Made by a program: the position numbers and the translations under genes. Below the pieces are notes generated by a model, which saw only the letters and a list, made by a program, of their open reading frames with translations, did not search any database and had not been told where the DNA came from. Below, piece by piece: positions 46,391 through 53,919 of a stretch of DNA of 64,000 nt. The stretch is from NCBI RefSeq assembly GCF_001542405.1, contig NZ_LNCD01000138.1, positions 213,026 to 277,025 on the forward strand, in the 5' to 3' direction. The DNA is from Rhizobium altiplani (GTDB taxonomy: Bacteria; Pseudomonadota; Alphaproteobacteria; Rhizobiales; Rhizobiaceae). The stretch's first letter is position 1, and every line of letters begins with the position of its first letter.

Positions 46391-47715
46391 CAGACGATAA
46401 TAAATCCTACCTCACGACATCTCGCCGCTCCCTACTCAAGGCAACGGTTTTGCTGGCGCTAGCCTCCACCAGCATCGGTACCTTGGTCATTCCGGCGCCT
46501 GCTAAGGCTGCCGGCAAGAAAGTTATCATCGGCGCGTTCGCCGATGGCGGCCTGACCCCCTTCAAGCAGAAAATCATCCCGCTTGCCAAGGAAGCAGGCT
46601 TCGACATCGACTTCCTGGAAGACGAATACGGCGTGACCCTTGAGAAGTGGTTCGCCGACGCCCAGAACGGCGCGGGGCAATACGACCTCTATCTGCTTGA
46701 CGATCCGTGGGTGCCGCAATTCGGCGCAGCCAATGTCCTCGAGGATCTGGGCGCCGCCGGCCTTGGCGTCGATGACAAGGACTGGATCGGCCCGCTAATC
46801 GATATGGGCTTCTGGCCGCCACGCAGCGGCCCGCGTGTCGCCGCATTCAAGGATGCAACGCCGACCCTGATCTGTGCACCCTTCATCGGCGATCTACAGA
46901 CGCTGACCTATCGCAACGATGTCTATACCAACGGCGCGCCGAAGACCTGGGACGAGGTGATCTCCAAGGGAAGGGATGGCGTTGCGTCGGGCAAGATCAA
47001 GTATCCGGTCGTCTTCCGCGGCGTCGCTGGCAACTCGATCGTCACCAGCTGGTATTCGATCTTCCTGTCGTTCGGCGGCGAGTTCTTCGATGACAAGTGG
47101 AACCCGACGTTCAACTCGGAAGCCGGTAAGGCCGCCTCTGACTTCTTCGTCGGCACCATGAAGCAGAACGCTCCGGCGGGCGTGGTCGAATTCGACTCCG
47201 ATCAGGAAGGAGCGGCCATCCTTGGCGGCGATGCCGGCGCGATCATCCAGTATTCCGGCAATGCACTGAAGTCCGACGATCCGGCCCAGTCCAAGGTGGT
47301 CGGCAAACTCGACTTCGGAGTTGTCCCGAAGCAGGTGAAGGCCGTTTCACAGCTCGGGATCTTCATAGCCGGCGTACCGAAGTCGGCGCCGAACAAGGCC
47401 AACGCGATCGAATTCCTCAAGTGGTATACGAGCGCAGATACCCAGGCGAAGGTCGCCGAAGCCGGAATGATCCCGGTCAAGCGCAGTGCGTTTGGCGTCG
47501 CCAAGCCCGGCAATCGTTTGATCCCGGTCGCGCTCCAGCAGCTTGACGCCGGCGCGCTGCCCCGGCCGCGTATGCCGGAATGGGCAAAGGTTGAGGAGCT
47601 GCTCGGCATCGAGCTCAACAAGGCGCTTCAGGCCGGCTCTGGCGGCGGAGCCGCGATGGACGCGGCGGCCAATGAGGTCAAGGAATACCTCGCTCAGGCG
47701 GGATACTATCAATGA
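46387..47715 (+). CDS. Extracellular sugar-binding protein family 1 (Tat-exported)
   Basis: 442 residues. The N-terminus has the twin-arginine motif SRRSLLK followed by a hydrophobic stretch ending near PAKAAG, so export by Tat is expected. Family-1 elements: YDLYLLDDPWVPQFGAANVL, DLQTLTYRNDVYTNGAP and AIEFLKWYTSADTQAKVAE. The ligand is probably an inositol, inosose or related cyclitol, by context. Its 3-prime end is part of a 27-bp tandem duplication. Confidence 0.88.
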   Translation: MTDDNKSYLTTSRRSLLKATVLLALASTSIGTLVIPAPAKAAGKKVIIGAFADGGLTPFKQKIIPLAKEAGFDIDFLEDEYGVTLEKWFADAQNGAGQYDLYLLDDPWVPQFGAANVLEDLGAAGLGVDDKDWIGPLIDMGFWPPRSGPRVAAFKDATPTLICAPFIGDLQTLTYRNDVYTNGAPKTWDEVISKGRDGVASGKIKYPVVFRGVAGNSIVTSWYSIFLSFGGEFFDDKWNPTFNSEAGKAASDFFVGTMKQNAPAGVVEFDSDQEGAAILGGDAGAIIQYSGNALKSDDPAQSKVVGKLDFGVVPKQVKAVSQLGIFIAGVPKSAPNKANAIEFLKWYTSADTQAKVAEAGMIPVKRSAFGVAKPGNRLIPVALQQLDAGALPRPRMPEWAKVEELLGIELNKALQAGSGGGAAMDAAANEVKEYLAQAGYYQ

Positions 47716-47752
47716 ACCCAAAGGGCGGGACACTATCAATGAACCCGAAGGG
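47699..47752 (+). repeat. 27-bp tandem duplication across the binding-protein/permease junction
   Basis: Two consecutive 27-bp copies (47699-47725 and 47726-47752) differ at two positions. Each copy contains ACTATCAATGAACCC, i.e. the stop of the binding-protein gene and an ATG for the permease. As 27 is a multiple of three, the permease frame stays open from either ATG (47712 or 47739). Confidence 0.85.
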
Positions 47753-48647
47753 CCAGATCCTGACAAAACAACGGCTTCAGGGCGCCGGGCTAGATCTTGC
47801 CCTGCCCTACCTGATGCTGGCACCCGCGGTCCTGGTCGTGCTCTGCGTTCTGGTCTATCCATTCTGGGACGGCTTGCGCGCCAGCACGCAAGCCTACCGC
47901 TACGGCGCGGCGGTTGGCTGGGCCGGGCTGGATAACTATGTGCGCCTCTGGAGCGACGACCAGTTCCTCAACGCTCTTTGGGTGAGTATCAGGTTCGTTT
48001 TCCTGGCGGTGGCGATCGAGACCGTGCTCGGCTTTGCGCTGGCACTGTTCTGCCTCCGCGAATTCAAAGGCATCCGACTTCTCAGAACGGTGCTCATCAT
48101 ACCGATGGTGATCACACCTGTCGTGGTGGCGATCCTGTTTCGTCTGATCTATGCCAGCGACGCCGGCATGATTACGGCCCTCTCCGTGGCGATTGGCGGC
48201 GGTCAGGTCCAGATCCTTGGCGATCCGGTCAACGCATTCATTGGTCTTGTTGTTCTCGACGTTTGGGAATGGACGCCGCTGATGTTCCTCATCCTGCTCG
48301 CAGGACTGCAATCCCTGCCGCAGGAACCGTTCGAAGCGGCCCGCGTCGACGGTGCGGGCGCTTGGCGCAGCTTCGTCGATCTGACCCTGCCGATGATGCG
48401 ACCGGTGCTAGCTATCGCCATCGTGCTCAGGACGATCGACGCCTTCGGAACCTTCGACCAGGTCTTCGTGCTGACCCGCGGCGGCCCCGGCGAAGCGACC
48501 AAGCTCGTCTCGATCTACGGCTATGATACCGCCTTCAAGTTTCAACAAACCGGATACGCCTCGGCAATGTTCGTCACTGTCGGGCTGATCGTGCTCGCCA
48601 TGGCGCTTACGGCCGTCCGTCTTCTTCAGAAGGAGGCTCAGGAATGA
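47712..48647 (+). CDS. CUT1 sugar ABC transporter permease (UgpA/MalF type)
   Basis: 311 residues from the first ATG, 302 from the duplicated ATG at 47739. Six spans; periplasmic STQAYRYGAAVGWAGLDNYVRLW and the EAA loop PFEAARVDGAGAWRSFVDLTLPMM near residue 215. Translationally coupled to the binding protein (ATGA) and to the next permease. Confidence 0.9.
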   Translation: MNPKGGTLSMNPKGQILTKQRLQGAGLDLALPYLMLAPAVLVVLCVLVYPFWDGLRASTQAYRYGAAVGWAGLDNYVRLWSDDQFLNALWVSIRFVFLAVAIETVLGFALALFCLREFKGIRLLRTVLIIPMVITPVVVAILFRLIYASDAGMITALSVAIGGGQVQILGDPVNAFIGLVVLDVWEWTPLMFLILLAGLQSLPQEPFEAARVDGAGAWRSFVDLTLPMMRPVLAIAIVLRTIDAFGTFDQVFVLTRGGPGEATKLVSIYGYDTAFKFQQTGYASAMFVTVGLIVLAMALTAVRLLQKEAQE

Positions 48648-49462
48648 ATTCCCGTCTCGCAAGGGCCAGTGTGACGTCGTTCATCGTGTTCATCGTCCTG
48701 GTTCCTATCTATTGGCTGGTCTCGACATCGCTTAAGTCCAACAAGGAAATCACGCAGGAAGGCACCCTCTACCCCCATGTGCCGACCTTCGACAATTACC
48801 TGCGGCTCTTTTCTGAGAAGAACTTCGGCGCCTATTTGACCAACTCGCTGGTAGTGACAACCGTGTCGGTCTCCATCGCCTTGGTTCTCGGCACGCTGGG
48901 CGCCTATGCGATGGCGCGCTTTCGTCTGCCGTTCTTGCTGGAACGCAAGATCGGCCTGCTGTTGCTGACGCTGCGCATCGTGCCGCCGGTGGTGATCCTG
49001 ATCCCGGTCTACCTGCTGATGCTGCGGCTCGGGCTGCTTGACCAGTGGCTCGGCCTGATCATCACCTATACCGCCTTCAACGTGACCTTCTGCGTCTGGA
49101 TGATGGAAAGCTTCTTTCGAGAAATTCCGGTCGACCTCGAGGAGGCCGCCATGGTCGACGGCGACTCCCGGTTCGGTGCCTTTCGCCGAGTGACCTTGCC
49201 GCTGGCGGCTCCTGGCATTGCCGCAACCGCCATCTTCGCGGTGATCGTGACCTTCAACGAGTTCATGTTCGCCCTGGCACTGACCGCCACCCCGAAGGCC
49301 ATGACCATGCCGCGCGGCACGGCGACTTTGATCGGCCGCATCGACACCGACTGGGCATCCATGGCAGCGGCCGGGGTGATCGGAGCCTTGCCAATCGTCG
49401 TCTTCGCCCTGCTCGTACAACGCCACCTAGTGCGTGGCCTGACCATGGGAGCGGTCAAATAG
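48644..49462 (+). CDS. CUT1 sugar ABC transporter permease (UgpE/MalG type)
   Basis: 272 residues, six spans. N-terminal STSLKSNKEITQEGTLYPHVPTFDNY and EAA loop DLEEAAMVDGDSRFGAFRRVTLPLA near 165-190 are typical. Overlaps the preceding permease gene by 4 bp; a 66-bp gap precedes the dehydrogenase gene. Confidence 0.9.
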   Translation: MNSRLARASVTSFIVFIVLVPIYWLVSTSLKSNKEITQEGTLYPHVPTFDNYLRLFSEKNFGAYLTNSLVVTTVSVSIALVLGTLGAYAMARFRLPFLLERKIGLLLLTLRIVPPVVILIPVYLLMLRLGLLDQWLGLIITYTAFNVTFCVWMMESFFREIPVDLEEAAMVDGDSRFGAFRRVTLPLAAPGIAATAIFAVIVTFNEFMFALALTATPKAMTMPRGTATLIGRIDTDWASMAAAGVIGALPIVVFALLVQRHLVRGLTMGAVK

Positions 49463-49528
49463 CCGCGGATCGCGGTCCGCATTGTCCATCAATGGCCGGG
49501 GAGCCGGCCCGAGGAGAGAGTACCTGAA

Positions 49529-50521
49529 ATGATCGACTTTTGTTTGTTTGGCGCCGGCCTGATCGGCAGCGTCCATGCTGGAAACCTTGCGCGCCATCCG
49601 AAGGCACGGCTTCGTTATATCGTCGACCCGCGCCCCGAAGCGGCGCAGCGCATCGCCGCGCAGACAGGCGCGGCGATCGTCGACACCGAGACGGCGCTTT
49701 CGGATCCGTCCATCAGGGCGGTGATGATAGCCTCGGCCACCAAGACCCATGCCGACCTTGCCATGGCGGCAGCGGCGAAGGGCAAGGCGATCTTCTGCGA
49801 GAAGCCGATCGATCTCGACATTGGCCGGACAGATCAGTGCCTCGCGGCAATCGAAAAGGCCGGCGCGCTGTTCCAGATCGGCTTCAACCGCCGCTTCGAC
49901 CCCAGCTTCCGCGCCCTCAAGCAGCGTCTCGATGCCGGCGAGATCGGTTCCATTGAACAGGTGATCATCACTAGCCGCGACCCTGAGGCGGAGACCGAGG
50001 AAGCGCTTGCCGGCGGCGGCGGGGTTTTCCGCGAAATGACGATCCACGACTTCGACATGGCGCGCAACCTGCTCGGCGAGGAGCCCGTCGAGCTGTTTGC
50101 GACCGGATCCTGCCTGGTACTGCCCTACTATGCCAAGCACGGCGATTACGACACCGCGATGTTCGTCCTGCGCACCGCCTCCGGCCGCCAATGCCATATC
50201 AACAACAGTGTCCGCGCCGTTTATGGGTATGACCAGCGCATCGAAGTACACGGTTCGAACGGCATGCTGCGAGCCGGCAACCGCATGCCGACCTCGGTCG
50301 AAGCCTTCGGCTCCGAGGCCGTGTCGCGCGACAAGCCGCTCTACTTCTTCGTCGAACGCTACATGGACTCCTACTACGCCGAACTCGATCATTTCATCGA
50401 ATGCGTGCTTGCCAACAAGAAGCCGGATGTCGGCGCCAGCGACGGGCGCAAGGCAATGATCCTCTGCGAAGCCGCCCTTGCGTCGGCAAAGTCCGGCCGC
50501 TTCGAACCGATCAAGTTCTAA
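49529..50521 (+). CDS. Inositol 2-dehydrogenase-like Gfo/Idh/MocA oxidoreductase (IolG-like)
   Basis: 330 residues, preceded by GAGGAGAGAG. The NAD-binding motif FGAGLIGSVHA, CEKPID with Lys92, and MTIHDFDMARNLL with His173 match myo-inositol 2-dehydrogenases. The residue corresponding to the catalytic Asp of that family is Glu169 (REMTIH instead of the usual D-x-x-x-H), a conservative but unusual change. Expected reaction: NAD-dependent oxidation of an inositol or close relative to an inosose, which the IolE-like enzyme could then dehydrate. Confidence 0.85.
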   Translation: MIDFCLFGAGLIGSVHAGNLARHPKARLRYIVDPRPEAAQRIAAQTGAAIVDTETALSDPSIRAVMIASATKTHADLAMAAAAKGKAIFCEKPIDLDIGRTDQCLAAIEKAGALFQIGFNRRFDPSFRALKQRLDAGEIGSIEQVIITSRDPEAETEEALAGGGGVFREMTIHDFDMARNLLGEEPVELFATGSCLVLPYYAKHGDYDTAMFVLRTASGRQCHINNSVRAVYGYDQRIEVHGSNGMLRAGNRMPTSVEAFGSEAVSRDKPLYFFVERYMDSYYAELDHFIECVLANKKPDVGASDGRKAMILCEAALASAKSGRFEPIKF

Positions 50522-50537
50522 GACTGGGATTGATACG

Positions 50538-51506
50538 ATGAAAATAGGAATGATCACCGACAGCCTCGGCGGCTTGTCGTTCAAGGACATGCTGCGGGCG
50601 TCGGCCGAACTCGGGCTGGAGACGCTCGAATTTGCCTGCGGCAACTGGTCGAGCGCACCTCATATCAACCTCGATGCCATGCTCGAAAGTGACACGACAC
50701 GCCGGGAATTCGTCGCTGCCGTCAAGGATCACGGCATGACGATCGCCGCCCTGAACTGCTCCGGCAATCCGCTGCATCCGGGGGCGAAGGGCGCCGAGCA
50801 TCACAAGGTGACGGAGAAGACTATCAAGCTCGCAAGCCTCCTGGGCATCGACCGCGTCGTCCTGATGTCGGGGTTGCCGGGCGGCCCCGGCGATGCCAAT
50901 CCAAACTGGATCATCACCGACTGGCCGCCGGAATGCCTCGAAATCCAGAAATACCAATGGGAAGAAAAGCTGATCCCCTATTGGCGCGATCTGGTCGCCT
51001 ATTCCAACAACCTCGGCATCCACAAGCTGTGCCTCGAACTGCATGGCCACCAGGCCGTCTACAACGTCCACACGCTGATAAAGCTGCGCGATGCAGTGGG
51101 CGAGACCGTAGGCGCCAACTACGATCCGAGCCATCCGATGTGGATGGGCGCCGACCCGATCGCCGCGGTCCGCCAGCTCGGTTCGGCCATTTACTATGTC
51201 CACGCCAAGGATACCCGCGTCGAACCGGTGCCCGCGGCCATCGATGGCGTGCTCGACCCGCGTCCCGGCGACCGCTACGCCGAACGTACCTGGAACTACA
51301 TCACACTTGGCTATGGCCATGGGGAAACCTGGTGGCGGCAGTTCTGTACGGCGCTCAAGCAGGTCGGCTACGACGACGTGCTGTCGATCGAGCATGAGGA
51401 CATGATGATGTCGCCGATGGAGGGAATGCGCAAATCGGTCGAGCTGTTGCGCAACGCCGCCATCAACCTCAGCGAGCCAAGGCGTCGTCCGGATACGAGC
51501 GCCTGA
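50538..51506 (+). CDS. Sugar phosphate isomerase/epimerase family TIM barrel protein
   Basis: 322 residues from ATG at 50538. AP-endonuclease-2 family with metal-site segments CLELHGHQAVYN, ANYDPSHPMWMG, YYVHAKDTRVEP and LSIEHEDMMMSP. Related proteins in inositol loci act as inosose isomerases/epimerases (IolI or IolH-like). Seventeen bases after the dehydrogenase gene, so cotranscribed. The exact reaction is unknown. Confidence 0.82.
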   Translation: MKIGMITDSLGGLSFKDMLRASAELGLETLEFACGNWSSAPHINLDAMLESDTTRREFVAAVKDHGMTIAALNCSGNPLHPGAKGAEHHKVTEKTIKLASLLGIDRVVLMSGLPGGPGDANPNWIITDWPPECLEIQKYQWEEKLIPYWRDLVAYSNNLGIHKLCLELHGHQAVYNVHTLIKLRDAVGETVGANYDPSHPMWMGADPIAAVRQLGSAIYYVHAKDTRVEPVPAAIDGVLDPRPGDRYAERTWNYITLGYGHGETWWRQFCTALKQVGYDDVLSIEHEDMMMSPMEGMRKSVELLRNAAINLSEPRRRPDTSA

Positions 51507-51582
51507 CCAGGGCGCGATGGTGGCGGAAGCGACCGCACAAGCAGCGCTTGCGCTTCCGCCCCACAAAACCCACGAGGTCAAC

Positions 51583-51888
51583 ATGATAGACATTTCCGCA
51601 CGGCGGACGGCGCCGCACAATTATCATCATCTCAACCAGTTGATTGCGAGCGGCCAGTTGGATTTTCCCGATCAGCTTCGACAGGTGGCACGCTTCGCGC
51701 TGGCGAATCCTGAGATCGTCGCCTTCGAGAGCAGCAAGACGCTTGCAACCTTGTGTGGCGTATCGCCGACATCAGTCTCAAGATTTGTCCGCCATGTGGG
51801 CTTCAAGGATTTCCGCGAGATGAAAGTGCTGTTTCAATCGCGGCTGCGCGAAATGGCGGGCCCGGAGGCATTTTCCTTGGCATTGTAA
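51583..51888 (+). pseudogene. Truncated RpiR family transcriptional regulator
   Basis: 101 residues from ATG at 51583 (GAGG 6 bases upstream). It contains only the RpiR-type helix-turn-helix (LATLCGVSPTSVSRFVRHVGFKDFREMKVLFQ) and stops right after; the roughly 150-residue SIS effector domain of a normal RpiR regulator is absent and I do not find it in the 196 bp downstream. RpiR regulators (IolR) normally control rhizobial inositol operons. A decayed regulator is the simplest reading; a DNA-binding-only protein is possible. Confidence 0.7.
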
Positions 51889-52084
51889 CCGTCGCCGTGT
51901 TCGCGGAAGCTATTAGACGAACCTCGAAGGTTAGTTGGAAAGGCTACGTGCCTGACAGGCGCTTTTGTCACTTGATCGCGCCTGCGAGGCGTGGGGGCGG
52001 TAGAGTGACCAAATCGCCATCGGTTCAATAATGCATGGCCGCTGACAATTGCGATCGACACGGAGAGTAGCTTTTGGAAACCCG

Positions 52085-53776
52085 TTAATTCGCGACGATA
52101 TTGACGATCACGGTTCCCCAGGTCGTGAGCAGGATATGGCCGATGGGTACAGCCGGTGTGTATCCGAGAACCGCAACGGTACTTCCCGATCGATCCTGGA
52201 CGGCCGCCATGCCGGCAGTCATCGTCTGCGCGCCGGCCAGCCCCCCGAGTAGCAGGATGGGGTTCATGCGAAGCACGTAGCGGCCGAAATAGAGCCCTAC
52301 AATCATCGGGGCAATGGTGACGATCATGCCGCCAAACAGAAGCCCCACCCCCGCTTCGGCGATTGCAGCAACAAACAGCGGTCCAGCGTGCAGCCCCGTC
52401 ATCGCGACAAACGCCGCGAGGCCGAGCGCGGTCATAAGCGATACAGCAGCATCTGGAATCCGTCCGAAGAGGGGGAAGCGCGTGCGCAGATGCCCAACCA
52501 GCAGCCCCGCCAGCAGCGTGCCCACACTCGTGCTCAACGAAATCCGCATGTCGCCGATCGGAAAGGTGACGAGGATGCCGACAAGTCCACCAAAGAATAT
52601 CGCAAGACCGAGAACGAAGAAATCCGTCGTCGTTATCGGTGCGATAACGACACCGATCTGCTTTTCCGCACGCGACACCGTCGCCTCCGGCCCGACCAGG
52701 CGCAAAATGTCGCCTCGCTCAAGGCGGATCCCCGGCCCTACGGGGATCGCCGCGCCGCCACGGCTGATGGCACGCAGATATAGACCACGTGTCCAACCCT
52801 CCTTGGCGATGTCATCGATCTTTCGGCCCGCAAGCTCATGGCTGGTCAACAGCACGTCTGCGGCCAGTATCGGTACATCAAGAAGTTCACGATCCTCGAT
52901 CTCTTCGGCGCGCGGGCCAAGCACGGCCACGAGTGCCTCCCTCGGCCCTGAGACGGCCACGACATCGCCGGGAGCAATCACCATCTGCGGCTCCGCTTCG
53001 ATAATCGTGCTCCCCCGTCGCAGGCGCAGGATGAAAAGCCTGTGTTCGGGAAATTTCGCCTCCGCGGCCGTCAGTGTCACACCGGCTATCGGCGCGGCGT
53101 CCGCGATCCGATACGCGCGCATTTCGAAGCGATGCCAGGCAGATGCCACGCCGGGCGTCTTGCGGGATATCCCGAGATCCTGCTCCAGCTTAAGTGCCTC
53201 TGCACGCAAATCGATGCGCATCAGCCTCGGGCCGACGACGCTGCAGAATAGGATCACTCCAACGGCGCCGAATACATAGCACACCGCATCCGCGACAGCG
53301 ATGTGTGCCACCAACCTCGCGCGATCGGCTTCCGTCAGCGCCAGCCCATTGATCGCCTCGGTTGCCGTGCCCATGGCCGGGCTTTCGGTCAGCGCGCCCG
53401 AAACGAGTCCCGCCGCGAAGCCGGGATCGAGACCAAGAGCCTTGGCAACCGCTACCGCCGTCAGCAAGCCTGTCACACATACAACGACGGCAAGCAACAC
53501 CGGCTTGAGACCGTCTCGCTTCAAGGCTTGCATGAATTGAGGTCCGACGGAGTAGCCAATACCGAAGAGAAACAGAAGGAACAGGAAGGATTTGGCCATG
53601 GCCGCAATCGGGACGTCTGCGAATTGACCTATCAGGATGCCCGCAAAAAGGGAGCCTGTGACAGGTCCGAGGGTAAAACCTCCGAGTTTGATGCCCCCGA
53701 CCAAATATCCGATGCTGATTGCGAGAAACACTGCGAGTTCCGGATACTTAACCAGGAATTGCGCGACCCAAGACAT
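52085..53776 (-). CDS. AspT/YidE/YbjL-type antiporter (aspartate-alanine exchanger family)
   Basis: 563 residues from ATG at 53776 (GGAGAGGAGG upstream), exactly as long as its paralogue at 60719-62410. Two hydrophobic blocks (residues 1-190 and 375-563) flank a soluble middle with two TrkA-C-like domains (for example AWHRFEMRAYRI and APGDVVAVSGPREALV). Family motifs GIGYSVGPQF and GALTESPAMGTATEA are in place. AspT relatives exchange a carboxylated amino acid for its decarboxylated product. It follows the Orn/Lys/Arg-type decarboxylase gene on the same strand, so it probably exchanges that enzyme's substrate and product. Confidence 0.85.
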   Translation of the reverse strand: MSWVAQFLVKYPELAVFLAISIGYLVGGIKLGGFTLGPVTGSLFAGILIGQFADVPIAAMAKSFLFLLFLFGIGYSVGPQFMQALKRDGLKPVLLAVVVCVTGLLTAVAVAKALGLDPGFAAGLVSGALTESPAMGTATEAINGLALTEADRARLVAHIAVADAVCYVFGAVGVILFCSVVGPRLMRIDLRAEALKLEQDLGISRKTPGVASAWHRFEMRAYRIADAAPIAGVTLTAAEAKFPEHRLFILRLRRGSTIIEAEPQMVIAPGDVVAVSGPREALVAVLGPRAEEIEDRELLDVPILAADVLLTSHELAGRKIDDIAKEGWTRGLYLRAISRGGAAIPVGPGIRLERGDILRLVGPEATVSRAEKQIGVVIAPITTTDFFVLGLAIFFGGLVGILVTFPIGDMRISLSTSVGTLLAGLLVGHLRTRFPLFGRIPDAAVSLMTALGLAAFVAMTGLHAGPLFVAAIAEAGVGLLFGGMIVTIAPMIVGLYFGRYVLRMNPILLLGGLAGAQTMTAGMAAVQDRSGSTVAVLGYTPAVPIGHILLTTWGTVIVNIVAN

Positions 53777-53850
53777 GACCAGACTGCCTCCTCTCCCCTT
53801 CTCCAGGCCAGATATGATTGCCAACTGCCCGCACGCCAGAAGTCAGCAGT

Positions 53851-53878
53851 GCCCCGCTACGGCATGCCGTGACGGGGC
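53851..53878 (-). other. Intercistronic hairpin between decarboxylase and antiporter genes
   Basis: GCCCCGCTACGGC (53851-53863) and GCCGTGACGGGGC (53866-53878) pair over 11 of 13 positions, with a 2-nt internal mismatch and 2-nt loop. No T-run follows on the transcribed strand, so it may be an mRNA-processing or partial-termination element. Confidence 0.55.
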
Positions 53879-53919
53879 GGCATTGTAGAGCGCGAAGCCA
53901 GCGCTCCTGAAGCAATGGC

